DNA of 64,000 nt, taken from contig JAQWNM010000008.1 in NCBI GenBank assembly GCA_029268615.1, positions 1-64,000 on the forward strand. The letters run 5' to 3'. This stretch comes from SAR86 cluster bacterium. Its GTDB lineage: Bacteria > Pseudomonadota > Gammaproteobacteria > Magnimaribacterales > Magnimaribacteraceae. The number at the start of each line of letters is the position of its first letter. The first letter of the stretch is position 1. Made by a program: the position numbers and the translations under genes. Below the pieces are notes generated by a model. It was not told the origin of the DNA, did no database searches, and worked only from the letters and a program-made list of their open reading frames with translations. Below are positions 45,625 to 54,327 of the stretch, piece after piece.

Positions 45625-47376
45625 CTATTGAATGAGCATTAATTGTTGATCTACTTTTACAGAGTCACCTTCTATAACCTGAACCTGAGAAACAATTCCA
45701 GATTTTACGGATTGTATTTCTGTTTCCATTTTCATTGCTTCTAATATAAGAAGTACATCACCTTCCTTTACTGATTCTCCCTTGTTTTTACAAATTTTAT
45801 GTACGGTACCTGACAATGGACTTAATAATGGAGTGCCGCCCTCAATAACAGGCTGATCCTTTTCTTCTACTTCTTTTATTTCACCTGATGACGAAATAAT
45901 TGAAGATTTACCTTCTTCAACTCTTACAATAAATTCTTGTTTACCAACAATAACATTATAAATACCAGGTTTTTGTTCTTTTATTTCAAGCGGCTCTGGC
46001 TCAAAAAAATCAGAATTAGTTCTATTTGCAAAAAATTTAATAGCGACTTGTGGAAAAAGAGCATAAGTTAATACATCTTCATCCTTAGAAGAATTTGCAT
46101 CCAAGGAGCCCTGTTTTATTTTTTCTTCCAATTCATTTCTGATTTTTTCCATTTCATTGTCTATAAGATCTGCTGGACGAACGGTGATTGGTTTACTATC
46201 TCCTAAAGCTAATTTCCTGACCTCTTCATTGACAGGTGCAGGAGTCTCTCCGTACTCACCAGCTAATAAGCTTGAAGTTTCCTTGGAAATGGATTTATAT
46301 CTTTCACCAGACAAAACATTTAAAACAGATTGACTTCCAACAATTTGAGAAGTGGGAGTAACTAAAGGAATTAGGCCTAAATCTTCTCTTACTTTGGGGA
46401 TTTCTTGTAAAACCTCATCAAATCTATCCAAGGCATTTTGCTCTTTAAGCTGATTTTCCATATTTGTAAGCATGCCACCAGGAACTTGAGCTACTAAAAT
46501 TCTAGAATCAACACCTCTTAAGGAGCCTTCAAATTTACTATATTTTGATCTTACTTTCCTAAAATATGATGAAATTTCATCTAGTTGGTTTAGGTCAAGT
46601 TCTGTACTTCTTGATGTATCGCTCAATATGGCAACTAAACTTTCAGTGGGGGAATGTCCATAAGTCATGCTCATGGATGAAATAGAAGTATCTACATTAT
46701 CTATTCCAGCTTCAATAGCTTTAACTGCTGTTGCTGTAGACATTCCTGTCGTTGCATGAGATTGCATATGAATAGGGATTTCTAACGATTCTTTTAATCT
46801 AGAAACTAGCTCAAATGCTGTAAAAGGTTTTAACAGTCCAGCCATATCTTTTATCGCAATAGAATGGGCACCTATGTCTTGAAGCTTTAAACTTAAATCA
46901 AGCCAGTAATCAAGATTGTGAACAGGACTTACAGTATAAGAAATAGTTCCTTGAGCATGCTTTTCGCCATCTATTACAGCTTTTAAGGCGGTTTCTAGAT
47001 TACGAATATCATTCATTGCATCAAAGACTCTAAAAACATCAACTCCATTCTTAATAGAAGTATCAACAAAGCGTTTAACTAAGTCATCAGCATAATGACG
47101 ATATCCTAAAATATTTTGTCCTCTCAAAAGCATTTGCTGAGGAGTCTTGGGCATGGCTTTCTTTAGAATACGTATTCTTTCCCAAGGATCTTCACCTAAA
47201 TACCTTATACAAGCATCGAAAGTAGCTCCTCCCCAAGATTCAATTGACCAATAACCAATTTCGTCAATCTTAGTCAAGATTGGTTCCATATCCTCGATGC
47301 GCATTCTTGTTGCTAAGAGAGATTGATGCCCATCTCTTAAAACTACTTCTGTTATACCTAATTTTTTACTATTCAT
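45625..47376 (-). CDS. oadA: Oxaloacetate decarboxylase alpha subunit
   Basis: OadA transfers the carboxyl group from oxaloacetate to biotin. The 583-residue protein starts with the carboxyltransferase barrel (EVVLRDGHQSLLATRMR near 6-22; AIKDMAGLL near 195). A PYC_OADA domain follows (about 300-480), then a linker and the C-terminal biotin-carrier domain with EAMKMETEIQ, where the Lys is biotinylated. It lies between oadG (3-base gap) and oadB. Confidence 0.96.
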   Translation of the reverse strand: MNSKKLGITEVVLRDGHQSLLATRMRIEDMEPILTKIDEIGYWSIESWGGATFDACIRYLGEDPWERIRILKKAMPKTPQQMLLRGQNILGYRHYADDLVKRFVDTSIKNGVDVFRVFDAMNDIRNLETALKAVIDGEKHAQGTISYTVSPVHNLDYWLDLSLKLQDIGAHSIAIKDMAGLLKPFTAFELVSRLKESLEIPIHMQSHATTGMSTATAVKAIEAGIDNVDTSISSMSMTYGHSPTESLVAILSDTSRSTELDLNQLDEISSYFRKVRSKYSKFEGSLRGVDSRILVAQVPGGMLTNMENQLKEQNALDRFDEVLQEIPKVREDLGLIPLVTPTSQIVGSQSVLNVLSGERYKSISKETSSLLAGEYGETPAPVNEEVRKLALGDSKPITVRPADLIDNEMEKIRNELEEKIKQGSLDANSSKDEDVLTYALFPQVAIKFFANRTNSDFFEPEPLEIKEQKPGIYNVIVGKQEFIVRVEEGKSSIISSSGEIKEVEEKDQPVIEGGTPLLSPLSGTVHKICKNKGESVKEGDVLLILEAMKMETEIQSVKSGIVSQVQVIEGDSVKVDQQLMLIQ

Positions 47377-47379
47377 ATT

Positions 47380-47607
47380 TTATGAAGATTTATTATGATG
47401 ATGCAAGGCTAAAGTTTCTGCTATTTTTTTTGATTGGTTCGAAGCAGAAATAACATTCTCTTCTTCATTTTTAGGCGATCCATAAAGATGGCCTACAACT
47501 CTAGACATAAGAATTGTGAAGAAAATCAATAAAATTAAAAATATGAAAACTGTGCTCATACCTACAATAGCTAATTCAATTGCTTGCTCTATAAGCTGAT
47601 TATTCAT
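47380..47607 (-). CDS. oadG: Oxaloacetate decarboxylase gamma subunit
   Basis: OadG is the small membrane subunit that joins alpha and beta and binds zinc through a C-terminal His tail. The 75-residue protein has one helix (about residues 10-34; GMSTVFIFLILLIFFTIL) and ends AETLALHHHNKSS, a short His cluster consistent with zinc binding. It is the first gene of oadGAB. The region upstream holds an AT-rich divergent promoter area with an inverted repeat. Confidence 0.88.
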   Translation of the reverse strand: MNNQLIEQAIELAIVGMSTVFIFLILLIFFTILMSRVVGHLYGSPKNEEENVISASNQSKKIAETLALHHHNKSS

Positions 47608-47665
47608 ATCTATAATCTCAATTTTATAATATTTATTAAAAAATTAAAAAACCATCCAAGATGAG

Positions 47666-47724
47666 TTAAGTAATTTAAGTATATAATTTTAATATATAGG
47701 ATACTAAATTAAAAAATTACTTAA
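47666..47724. repeat. Perfect 11-bp inverted repeat between oadG and a phosphodiesterase gene
   Basis: TTAAGTAATTT (47666-47676) is matched exactly by AAATTACTTAA (47714-47724), separated by 37 bases, in the 164-base intergenic region between divergent genes. It could be an operator pair or part of the promoters. The surrounding sequence is very AT-rich, so chance is not excluded. Confidence 0.4.
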
Positions 47725-47771
47725 TATGAAAATAATTTAATAAAATATTTCAACTCTATAATCACTCGCTC

Positions 47772-48527
47772 ATGAATCCAATTAAACTTTTTTTTAAAGA
47801 TAGCTCCTTTACTGCATTTATCCATAGAGGTGGAGCAGAGGATGTAACTGAAAATACCCTAGATGCATTTCAGTATTCAGCTAATCTAGGTTTTGTTTTT
47901 ATGGAGACAGATGTTCAATCTACTAAAGATGGCAAGATAGTAGTTTTCCATGATGACTCCTTAAAAAGAGTTGCGGGAATAAATAAACAAATAAAACAAC
48001 TAGATTTAAAACAATTGAAAGATATAAAACTTTTAAAAGGTGGAACAATTCCTACTCTAGATGAGCTCTTACATTCCTTTCCTAAATTAAAATTTAATAT
48101 TGATATCAAAACACATGAAGCAACTAATGAAAGTATAAAAATAATTAGGCAACATAATGCTTTTGATAGAGTCTGTCTTGCTTCCTTTTCTTCAAAACGT
48201 TTAAAGAAAATTAGAAAAATTTTGAATGGGCATCTATGTTCATCTATGGGCATGACAGAAGTTCTAAACCTCGCCTTAAATTCTTATGGTTTAAATTTGA
48301 AAATAAGTGACGGCCAATGTGCTCAAGTACCTAAATCGTATTTTGGTATTCCAGTATTAAGTAAGAGATTCATTGATTATGCTCATCATTGTTCTAAATT
48401 AGTCCATGTCTGGACAATAAATAATGAAAACGACATGCATAATATTATTAATTTAGGTGTTGACGGTATCATGACTGATTTTCCTAGTGTCCTTAAAAAG
48501 GTCCTACTAGAGAAAGGTTTAATGTAG
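47772..48527 (+). CDS. Glycerophosphodiester phosphodiesterase
   Basis: This 251-residue GDPD-family protein should hydrolyse glycerophosphodiesters to glycerol-3-phosphate and an alcohol. It has FIHRGGAEDVTENTLDAF (about 16-33) with the first active-site His, FMETDVQSTKDGKIVVFHDDS (with Glu, Asp and second His), and a late VWTINNENDM and GVDGIMTDFPS. There is no signal peptide, so it is probably cytoplasmic like UgpQ. It converges on the MFS gene 15 bases away. Confidence 0.93.
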   Translation: MNPIKLFFKDSSFTAFIHRGGAEDVTENTLDAFQYSANLGFVFMETDVQSTKDGKIVVFHDDSLKRVAGINKQIKQLDLKQLKDIKLLKGGTIPTLDELLHSFPKLKFNIDIKTHEATNESIKIIRQHNAFDRVCLASFSSKRLKKIRKILNGHLCSSMGMTEVLNLALNSYGLNLKISDGQCAQVPKSYFGIPVLSKRFIDYAHHCSKLVHVWTINNENDMHNIINLGVDGIMTDFPSVLKKVLLEKGLM

Positions 48528-48542
48528 TCTTAATAATTAGAA

Positions 48543-49802
48543 TTAGTCTTCCTGTGGCACTAACCAAAGTAGAATTAATCCAGGAATAAATAACAATAAA
48601 AGACTAAGAATTCCAAATCTAGGATTACCAAAAATCAAAGCTACCCAAGCCACTAAAGAAGGACCCAAAACCGCAGCAGACCTTCCTACCAGATTATAAA
48701 AACCAAAAAATTCAGTTGCCTTATTTTCTGGGATTAGGTTACTAAAGAAAGATCTACTTATTGCTTGTATACCACCTTGAACAAGACCAATTGTTCCAGC
48801 TAAAAGATAAAATTCCTTTGCAGTTGTCATATAAGCACTATAAAAACAAACTAAAATATAAAGAATTATTCCTAAAGTTAATATCCTTTTAAAGCCAATT
48901 CTATCCGCATAGTATCCAAATATAATTGTGGAAGGGAAGCCTATAAATTGGGTTAAAAGTAAGGCTGTTATCATCGAAGAAGTATCTAAACCAATATCAG
49001 ACCCATATGCTGTTGCCATTTTTATAATTGTATAAACACCATCAATATATAACCAGTAAGCTGCTAAAAAGATTGCTACTCTTTTATATTTTTTTATCTT
49101 CCGTAGAGTAGTGGCAATATTTTTAAATGAGTTAAATATTAAGGTAGAAGTCTTTTTATTTTCAACCTTATTTTTTACATCAACTTTTATAGAAATAGCA
49201 ATGGGCAAAGAAAATAAACCCCACCAAATAGCTACACTTAAAAAGGACCATGAAACTGCTTCTGTATTAGAACTGAAACCAAATGAAGATGGGTTTAAAT
49301 ACATTAGAACATTTAGAAAAAAAAGTAGCCCTCCTCCTAGGTATCCTAAGGAGTAACCTAAGGCGGATACCCTATTTCTTTCTTTTGCGCTTGATACAGA
49401 TAAGATTAAAGAGTCATAAAAAATATTTCCACCATAAAACCCAATACTTCCTAAAATAAAAAAAGACGCCGCTAAGAACCATTGTTTCTCTGGTAATAAA
49501 AATAAACAAGATGTTGATAAAATTCCTAAAATTGCAAAGAAACCAAGGAATTTCTTTTGGTTGTTTCCAAGATCAGCATATGCCCCAAGTAGAGGTGCTG
49601 TAAGCATTATGAATAAAGCTGCAATTGAATTTGCTGAACCTAATATTGCAGTACTTTCTGTTCCGGTAAAATCAGATGCCCAGTACAACTTAAAAAAAAT
49701 AGGAAATAAGCCTGCCATCACCGTAGTAGCGAATGCTGAATTGGCCCAATCATAAAAAGCCCAACTCAATTGTTGTTTAGTAAATTTATTTTGACCTGAC
49801 AT
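48543..49802 (-). CDS. UMF1-type major facilitator transporter
   Basis: The start is the ATG at 49802, giving about 419 residues; the open frame extends a further 40 codons but those lie over a small gene on the plus strand. The N-terminal WAFYDWANSAFATTVMAGLFPIFFK is the hallmark of the UMF1/Atg22-like MFS family. About 12 helices follow, with GKENRVSAxG-like loop SAKERNRVSALGYSLGYLGG. Members are thought to export amino acids or peptides, but the substrate is unproven. Confidence 0.88.
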   Translation of the reverse strand: MSGQNKFTKQQLSWAFYDWANSAFATTVMAGLFPIFFKLYWASDFTGTESTAILGSANSIAALFIMLTAPLLGAYADLGNNQKKFLGFFAILGILSTSCLFLLPEKQWFLAASFFILGSIGFYGGNIFYDSLILSVSSAKERNRVSALGYSLGYLGGGLLFFLNVLMYLNPSSFGFSSNTEAVSWSFLSVAIWWGLFSLPIAISIKVDVKNKVENKKTSTLIFNSFKNIATTLRKIKKYKRVAIFLAAYWLYIDGVYTIIKMATAYGSDIGLDTSSMITALLLTQFIGFPSTIIFGYYADRIGFKRILTLGIILYILVCFYSAYMTTAKEFYLLAGTIGLVQGGIQAISRSFFSNLIPENKATEFFGFYNLVGRSAAVLGPSLVAWVALIFGNPRFGILSLLLLFIPGLILLWLVPQED

Positions 49803-49847
49803 TATTTTTAATGATAATCTAATTACTAAATATAAGGAGAGTATATT

Positions 49848-49958
49848 TTGGAACAAGATAAAAAAACATGGGTGACTCTGGGAGTTTTTGCAATTGCAAT
49901 AGCTGTAATAATTGCATTGCAAATCGTATTTTCTATTTATTTACAAAATATATACTAG
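49848..49958 (+). CDS. Small single-pass membrane protein (36 residues, TTG start)
   Basis: This gene was found by eye. A strong ribosome site AAGGAG (49834-49839) stands 8 bases before a TTG at 49848. The frame encodes 36 residues: a short polar EQDKKTWVTL, one hydrophobic helix (GVFAIAIAVIIALQIVFSIYL) and QNIY. It is divergent from the UMF1-type gene and overlaps the spurious upstream extension of that gene, which supports the later start for the transporter. Such single-helix proteins can be subunits of transporters or respiratory complexes, but no partner is shown. Confidence 0.65.
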   Translation: MEQDKKTWVTLGVFAIAIAVIIALQIVFSIYLQNIY

Positions 49959-49995
49959 AAAGTATTAAATAGATAACTATAGTCTTCTTAGTTAT

Positions 49996-50772
49996 TTATT
50001 CCCAATCTCCCGTCATGCCTGCACTTAGATCTGCGGTTTTTCCTCCGTCTGCTGCAATACATTCCCCTGTTATAAAACTAGAATCAGAGCTTAATAAAAA
50101 CCTAGCTATCGTAGCCATTTCCTCAGGTTCAGCTATTCTCTTTAGTGGGATTGAATTTGCTGTTGAATCAAGTAATTCCTGAGTATTGAGCATAACTTTA
50201 CTAGCTTCAGTCAAAACAGCACCTGGAGCAATACAATTAACTCTTACATACGGTGCAGCTTCTATTGCAGCTGTTTGAGTAAGGCTAATTAACCCTGCTT
50301 TGGCAGCTGCATAAGCACCTAAAGTAGAAGTGCCTCTTAAACCAACAACCGAACTAATATTAACTATAGAACCTTCCTTTTCAGCCATCATATAAGGTAC
50401 CACTTCCCTAATACCTACAAATGCCGCATCCAGAGAAACTGTAAAGTTTTCTCTCCATTCCTCTAATGTTAAATCTTTAATTAATCCTCCATGGATGGAC
50501 ATTGCGTTATTAACTAGACCATCGATTTTGCCCCATCTCTCTTTATATGATTTTAAGCACTTTATAAAACTATCTTCGTCACTAATATCAATAGAACAGA
50601 TCTCTACATTTCCTCCTAACTTTTTAATTTCATCCGCTACTGAGATTAGTGCATCCTCTCTTCTTCCTAAAATAGCAACATGAGCTCCAGATTGTGAACA
50701 TTCTTTTGCTATAGCTGCCCCTATACCCGACCCCCCCCCAGTAATAATTATTTTTTTATCTTTCATCATCAT
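49996..50772 (-). CDS. SDR oxidoreductase
   Basis: This 258-residue classical SDR has TGGGSGIGAAIA (about 11-22), NNAMSIHGG, catalytic Ser in NISSVVGLRG, and YAAAKAG for Tyr/Lys. RVNCIAPGAVLTEAS and GECIAADGGKT are standard FabG/3-ketoacyl-reductase-like segments. The second of three adjacent SDR-OYE genes, it follows the next SDR by 6 bases. The substrate is unknown, but co-transcription with a dienoyl-CoA-reductase-like flavoprotein suggests cyclic or unsaturated acyl substrates. Confidence 0.87.
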   Translation of the reverse strand: MMMKDKKIIITGGGSGIGAAIAKECSQSGAHVAILGRREDALISVADEIKKLGGNVEICSIDISDEDSFIKCLKSYKERWGKIDGLVNNAMSIHGGLIKDLTLEEWRENFTVSLDAAFVGIREVVPYMMAEKEGSIVNISSVVGLRGTSTLGAYAAAKAGLISLTQTAAIEAAPYVRVNCIAPGAVLTEASKVMLNTQELLDSTANSIPLKRIAEPEEMATIARFLLSSDSSFITGECIAADGGKTADLSAGMTGDWE

Positions 50773-50778
50773 AGTAAA

Positions 50779-51534
50779 TTAATGCATATAAGAACCGCCA
50801 TTAGGCGATAAAGTTTGACCTGTAAAGAAACTAGAATCATCAGAAAGAAGAAAAAGACTTGTTCTAGCTACTTCTTCTGGCTGTCCGAGCCTTCCTAGAG
50901 GAATAGATGCAGCAAGAGAATCTTGATATTCTTGTGGAATACTATCCATCATTCTTCCAGAAATTGGGCCTGGACAAATTGCATTTACTCTAATACCTTT
51001 TGAACTTAAGTTCAGTGCTAGTGCCCTTGTAAAGGACAAAAGAGCTCCCTTTGATGTGCAATAAGCTAATGGTCCATCTCCAGTGTAAGCAGAAGTACTA
51101 GAAATATTAACTATAGAACCTTTAGTTTTATTTTCAAACATCAACCTTACAGCTTCTCTTGTTATATAAAAAGCTCCATCAAGATTTACACCAATGACCC
51201 CTCTCCAACCTTCATCATTTGTTTCATGAATTTCTGCGTTCTCACCATCACCAGGAGATCTGCCGATCCCAGCATTATTAACAACGCCATCAATTCTTTT
51301 ATAAGAAGCCTTTATTTCAGCAAACATATCCATAACCATTGAACTATCTGAAATATCCCCAGCATAAACCTGATGGGTGCCTCCTTTGAGCATCGACAAA
51401 GTATTTTTTAGATCAGATTCATTTATATCATTTAGCATTAATGAAGCTCCCTCATCTGCAAATATTTTCGCTGTTTCTCTACCCATCCCAAAACCAGCAC
51501 CACTTATTAAAATAACTTTATCTCTTAATCTCAT
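50779..51534 (-). CDS. SDR oxidoreductase
   Basis: This 251-residue classical SDR starts MRLRDKVILISGAGFGMGRETA, and has NNAGIG, catalytic Ser in NISSTSAYTG and YCTSKGA for Tyr/Lys, with RVNAICPGPISGRM. Its start overlaps the upstream OYE-type gene by 4 bases, so the two are coupled. It probably reduces or oxidises a hydroxyl in the same pathway. Confidence 0.87.
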   Translation of the reverse strand: MRLRDKVILISGAGFGMGRETAKIFADEGASLMLNDINESDLKNTLSMLKGGTHQVYAGDISDSSMVMDMFAEIKASYKRIDGVVNNAGIGRSPGDGENAEIHETNDEGWRGVIGVNLDGAFYITREAVRLMFENKTKGSIVNISSTSAYTGDGPLAYCTSKGALLSFTRALALNLSSKGIRVNAICPGPISGRMMDSIPQEYQDSLAASIPLGRLGQPEEVARTSLFLLSDDSSFFTGQTLSPNGGSYMH

Positions 51535-53678
51535 GATTTTACCTCTACTAAATTTCTCGCAATTTCCCTTGCTCCTTTAATTGCACCTTCAATGTAACCT
51601 ATATTATAACAATCGCCTACTACTTGAGTTTTGATATCTAAGCTCTCAAGTTTTTTGGATAAAAGATTATCTGACTCTGCTCCTGTAGCAATAATAACTT
51701 GATCTGCTTTGCAATCATGGCTCATCCCATTTGAAGTATAAAGAATGTTAGTTTTATTAATTTTTTCAATCCTTGCCCCTAAAACTAAATTAACGCCCTT
51801 TTCCTTTAATTCATGAATTAACCTAGCTCGTCTAACAATACTTAAATTGGTGCCTAAATTATTTGTAGATTCCAAGATTGTTATTTTTCTTCTCCGTTCT
51901 GTTAGAAATTCTGCTAACTCTAGACCCACTAAGTCGCCTCCAATAATTGTTATATTTCTAGAAAAAGGCATCCAAAATCTACTAACAAATCTTAAAAAAG
52001 GAATATTTCTTAATAATTGACTCGCTCGACCTAACCTCAATATTAAATTACTAGAGAATGATAATTTTTTTAATATCTTAGTTTCTTTACTAAAAAGCAA
52101 ACTTCTAAGTTGTTCACCGTCAAAAACATGAGGTAAATCTTTTCCAAGGATTTTAGGCGAGTTTCTAATAGCACCAGTTGCAATGACAACTAAATCGGGA
52201 TTTAGACTCTTTATTTCTTGAGAAGTTGCTAACTTATCTAACTTTATCTCTACATCACTATTTTTAATAAAGTCTTTTAAATAATTAATGAATTTTAAAT
52301 TTGGATCATATGCTAATCCTGCAATCCTTGCTGTGCCCCCTAAATCTTTTTCTTTTTCCCAAAGACTAATTTTGTGACCTTGTATAGAAAGTAATCTTGC
52401 TACTTCCATACCGGCTGGTCCTCCACCTACAATTATCACATTGAGTTTTTTCTTAACCTTCTTTAATAGATCTTGATCTTCCTCTTCATAACCTAGGCTT
52501 GAATTAACTGCGCAAGACATAGGTCCATTTATAAAAATTTTACTAACGCAAACATAACAATAAATACAAGGCCTTATAGTTTTATCTAGTCCATTTACCA
52601 CTTTTTTAGGTAGGTCTGGATCTGCCAATAATTTTCTTCCTAAAGCTAAAAAATCAAAATCCTTTTTTTGAATACTCTTCTCCGCTAAACCTAGCTCCAA
52701 TCTTCCTACGGCAATAATTGGTATTTTTACAGATTTCTTTGCGAGTTTGGCAAATTCAAGAAACCCTCCTGGTTCATGAACTAAAGGACCTTCTGTGAAT
52801 GCTATCCCTATATTACTATTTCCATAGGCACTTACATCCAAAGCATCAGCCCCGGCATTTTCAGCTATTTTTGCTGTTTCAATAAAATCATCTGTTGTTA
52901 AGCCATTCTTTAGTCTAAATTCTGCAGCATCAAGCCTAACTAGAATGGGAAAATTTATACCAACCTCATTCCTTATTGACTGAATTATTTCTTCTAATAA
53001 TTTAGCTCTTTTCTGAGGTGATCCGCCGTATTTATCTTTGCGCCTATTTATGGAAGGGGATAAAAAACTTGAAATTAAATAACCATGTCCAGCATGAATT
53101 TCTAATGCATCAAATCCTGAAGTTTTTACCCTTCTAGCAGCCTCTACAAAATAAACTATTTCTCTATCTATTTCTTCTAAAGATAATTCATGATATCTAG
53201 GTCCTTTCCCATCAGGCCCTGCTGATTTTACAAAGGTCGCAATCTCATCTTGGGTAAGAATTTCAATTAAATCACTTTTTTCTTTTTCAGGGATTGACGG
53301 AACCAGTATTGGCCTGCCAGCCACTACATCTTCTTGAGAGACCTTACCACTTTGATTTAACTGAGCGGCAATCTTTGAATCATATGCATGCACTCTATTT
53401 GTTAAGTCTAAAAGATCTGGAATAAATTCATCCTTTGATAGTCCAATCATATTAGGCATAGATGAGCCTAATGGCCAACTAACAGAAGAAGTTTCTAATA
53501 TTATTAGTCCTGCACCTCCTTTTGCTCTCGCCTCAATATAAGTCTTTAGTTTTTCACTTACTTTACCTGTCGAATGAGCAAAATTTGATCCCATAGGAGC
53601 TAAAATCATACGGTTCTTTAATTCCATTTGGTTTATAGAACCTGATGATGATAGAAAGGGATAGTTAGTATTTTTCAT
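51531..53678 (-). CDS. NADH:flavin oxidoreductase / 2,4-dienoyl-CoA reductase-like (OYE family, FadH type)
   Basis: This 715-residue enzyme has an N-terminal Old Yellow Enzyme TIM barrel (about 1-360: LKNRMILAPMGS, ALEIHAGHGYLISSFLSP), then a 4Fe-4S Cys cluster (CIYCYVCV ... MSCAVN, about 370-388), and a FAD/NAD domain (GGGPAGMEVARLL, later GGDLVGLELAEFL). This architecture is that of FadH and of related enone and bile-acid reductases. It likely reduces a C=C bond in a cyclic or unsaturated acyl compound. It is coupled to the SDR downstream and follows the SnoaL-like gene by 25 bases. Confidence 0.92.
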   Translation of the reverse strand: MKNTNYPFLSSSGSINQMELKNRMILAPMGSNFAHSTGKVSEKLKTYIEARAKGGAGLIILETSSVSWPLGSSMPNMIGLSKDEFIPDLLDLTNRVHAYDSKIAAQLNQSGKVSQEDVVAGRPILVPSIPEKEKSDLIEILTQDEIATFVKSAGPDGKGPRYHELSLEEIDREIVYFVEAARRVKTSGFDALEIHAGHGYLISSFLSPSINRRKDKYGGSPQKRAKLLEEIIQSIRNEVGINFPILVRLDAAEFRLKNGLTTDDFIETAKIAENAGADALDVSAYGNSNIGIAFTEGPLVHEPGGFLEFAKLAKKSVKIPIIAVGRLELGLAEKSIQKKDFDFLALGRKLLADPDLPKKVVNGLDKTIRPCIYCYVCVSKIFINGPMSCAVNSSLGYEEEDQDLLKKVKKKLNVIIVGGGPAGMEVARLLSIQGHKISLWEKEKDLGGTARIAGLAYDPNLKFINYLKDFIKNSDVEIKLDKLATSQEIKSLNPDLVVIATGAIRNSPKILGKDLPHVFDGEQLRSLLFSKETKILKKLSFSSNLILRLGRASQLLRNIPFLRFVSRFWMPFSRNITIIGGDLVGLELAEFLTERRRKITILESTNNLGTNLSIVRRARLIHELKEKGVNLVLGARIEKINKTNILYTSNGMSHDCKADQVIIATGAESDNLLSKKLESLDIKTQVVGDCYNIGYIEGAIKGAREIARNLVEVKS

Positions 53679-53703
53679 ACTGTTGTTAATTAACTCACTT
53701 AAA

Positions 53704-54318
53704 TTATTTAACTTTTATTTTTGGGATTTTACTACTCCTCCTTAAGGTCATAAGGAATTTTTCGGCATCTATAGGAGGGTTTACATCTGTTAAGTTATTT
53801 TTACCAGCCCAAAATTCTTCCCAAGAAGGCCATAGAGAATGAAATTCTCCTTCATATCTCTCTATGGAAGGCCATCTCATCTTATTTATTCCTAAAGGAG
53901 GACTATTTAAGTCTGAAGCATACCAATATAAAGGCAGTCTTCTCTTAAAAAACCATTCTTGATTTAAATAAATGTAGTCATCCCAATACATCATTTGCAT
54001 AATGATCCACTCGTTATTAGTTTCATGTTCATTTTTTGAGTAAACAATACCATGAGCATTTGATGGATCAGTAAATTCAATTATATGATTACCTGTATGA
54101 TGAGATGTGCCAGTAAACTGATCTCTTAATGTTGAATCAAACCAATTTTTTAATGCCAATCTACCTGATTTATTCTTTCCAGCTTTGACATCCTCTGGAA
54201 ACAAGGAAACTAAGGCATCTAAATCTCTAATATCTAAAGCTAATGAGTATTTAGCCACTAATTGTTTGATGGAGTCTAAAGATTCTAACCTTTCAATTCT
54301 TTCTTCTAATGACTTCAT
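53704..54318 (-). CDS. SnoaL-like (NTF2 superfamily) protein
   Basis: This 204-residue protein has the SnoaL_4 opening ERIERLESLDSIKQLVAKYS, then ALDIRDLDALVSLFPEDV and TGTSHHTGNHIIEF, as in SnoaL-like dehydratases. The long C-terminal part from GINKMRWPS is less typical. The fold is shared by ketosteroid isomerases and polyketide cyclases. It is placed between the amidase gene (9-base gap) and the OYE-type gene (25-base gap) in the catabolic block. Confidence 0.85.
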   Translation of the reverse strand: MKSLEERIERLESLDSIKQLVAKYSLALDIRDLDALVSLFPEDVKAGKNKSGRLALKNWFDSTLRDQFTGTSHHTGNHIIEFTDPSNAHGIVYSKNEHETNNEWIIMQMMYWDDYIYLNQEWFFKRRLPLYWYASDLNSPPLGINKMRWPSIERYEGEFHSLWPSWEEFWAGKNNLTDVNPPIDAEKFLMTLRRSSKIPKIKVK

Positions 54319-54327
54319 AATTATAAG

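Noticed and set aside
49803-49922. 40-codon N-terminal extension of the UMF1-type transporter
   Set aside because: It has no MFS pattern and covers the plus-strand small gene with a good ribosome site; the ATG at 49802 precedes the conserved WAFYDW start.
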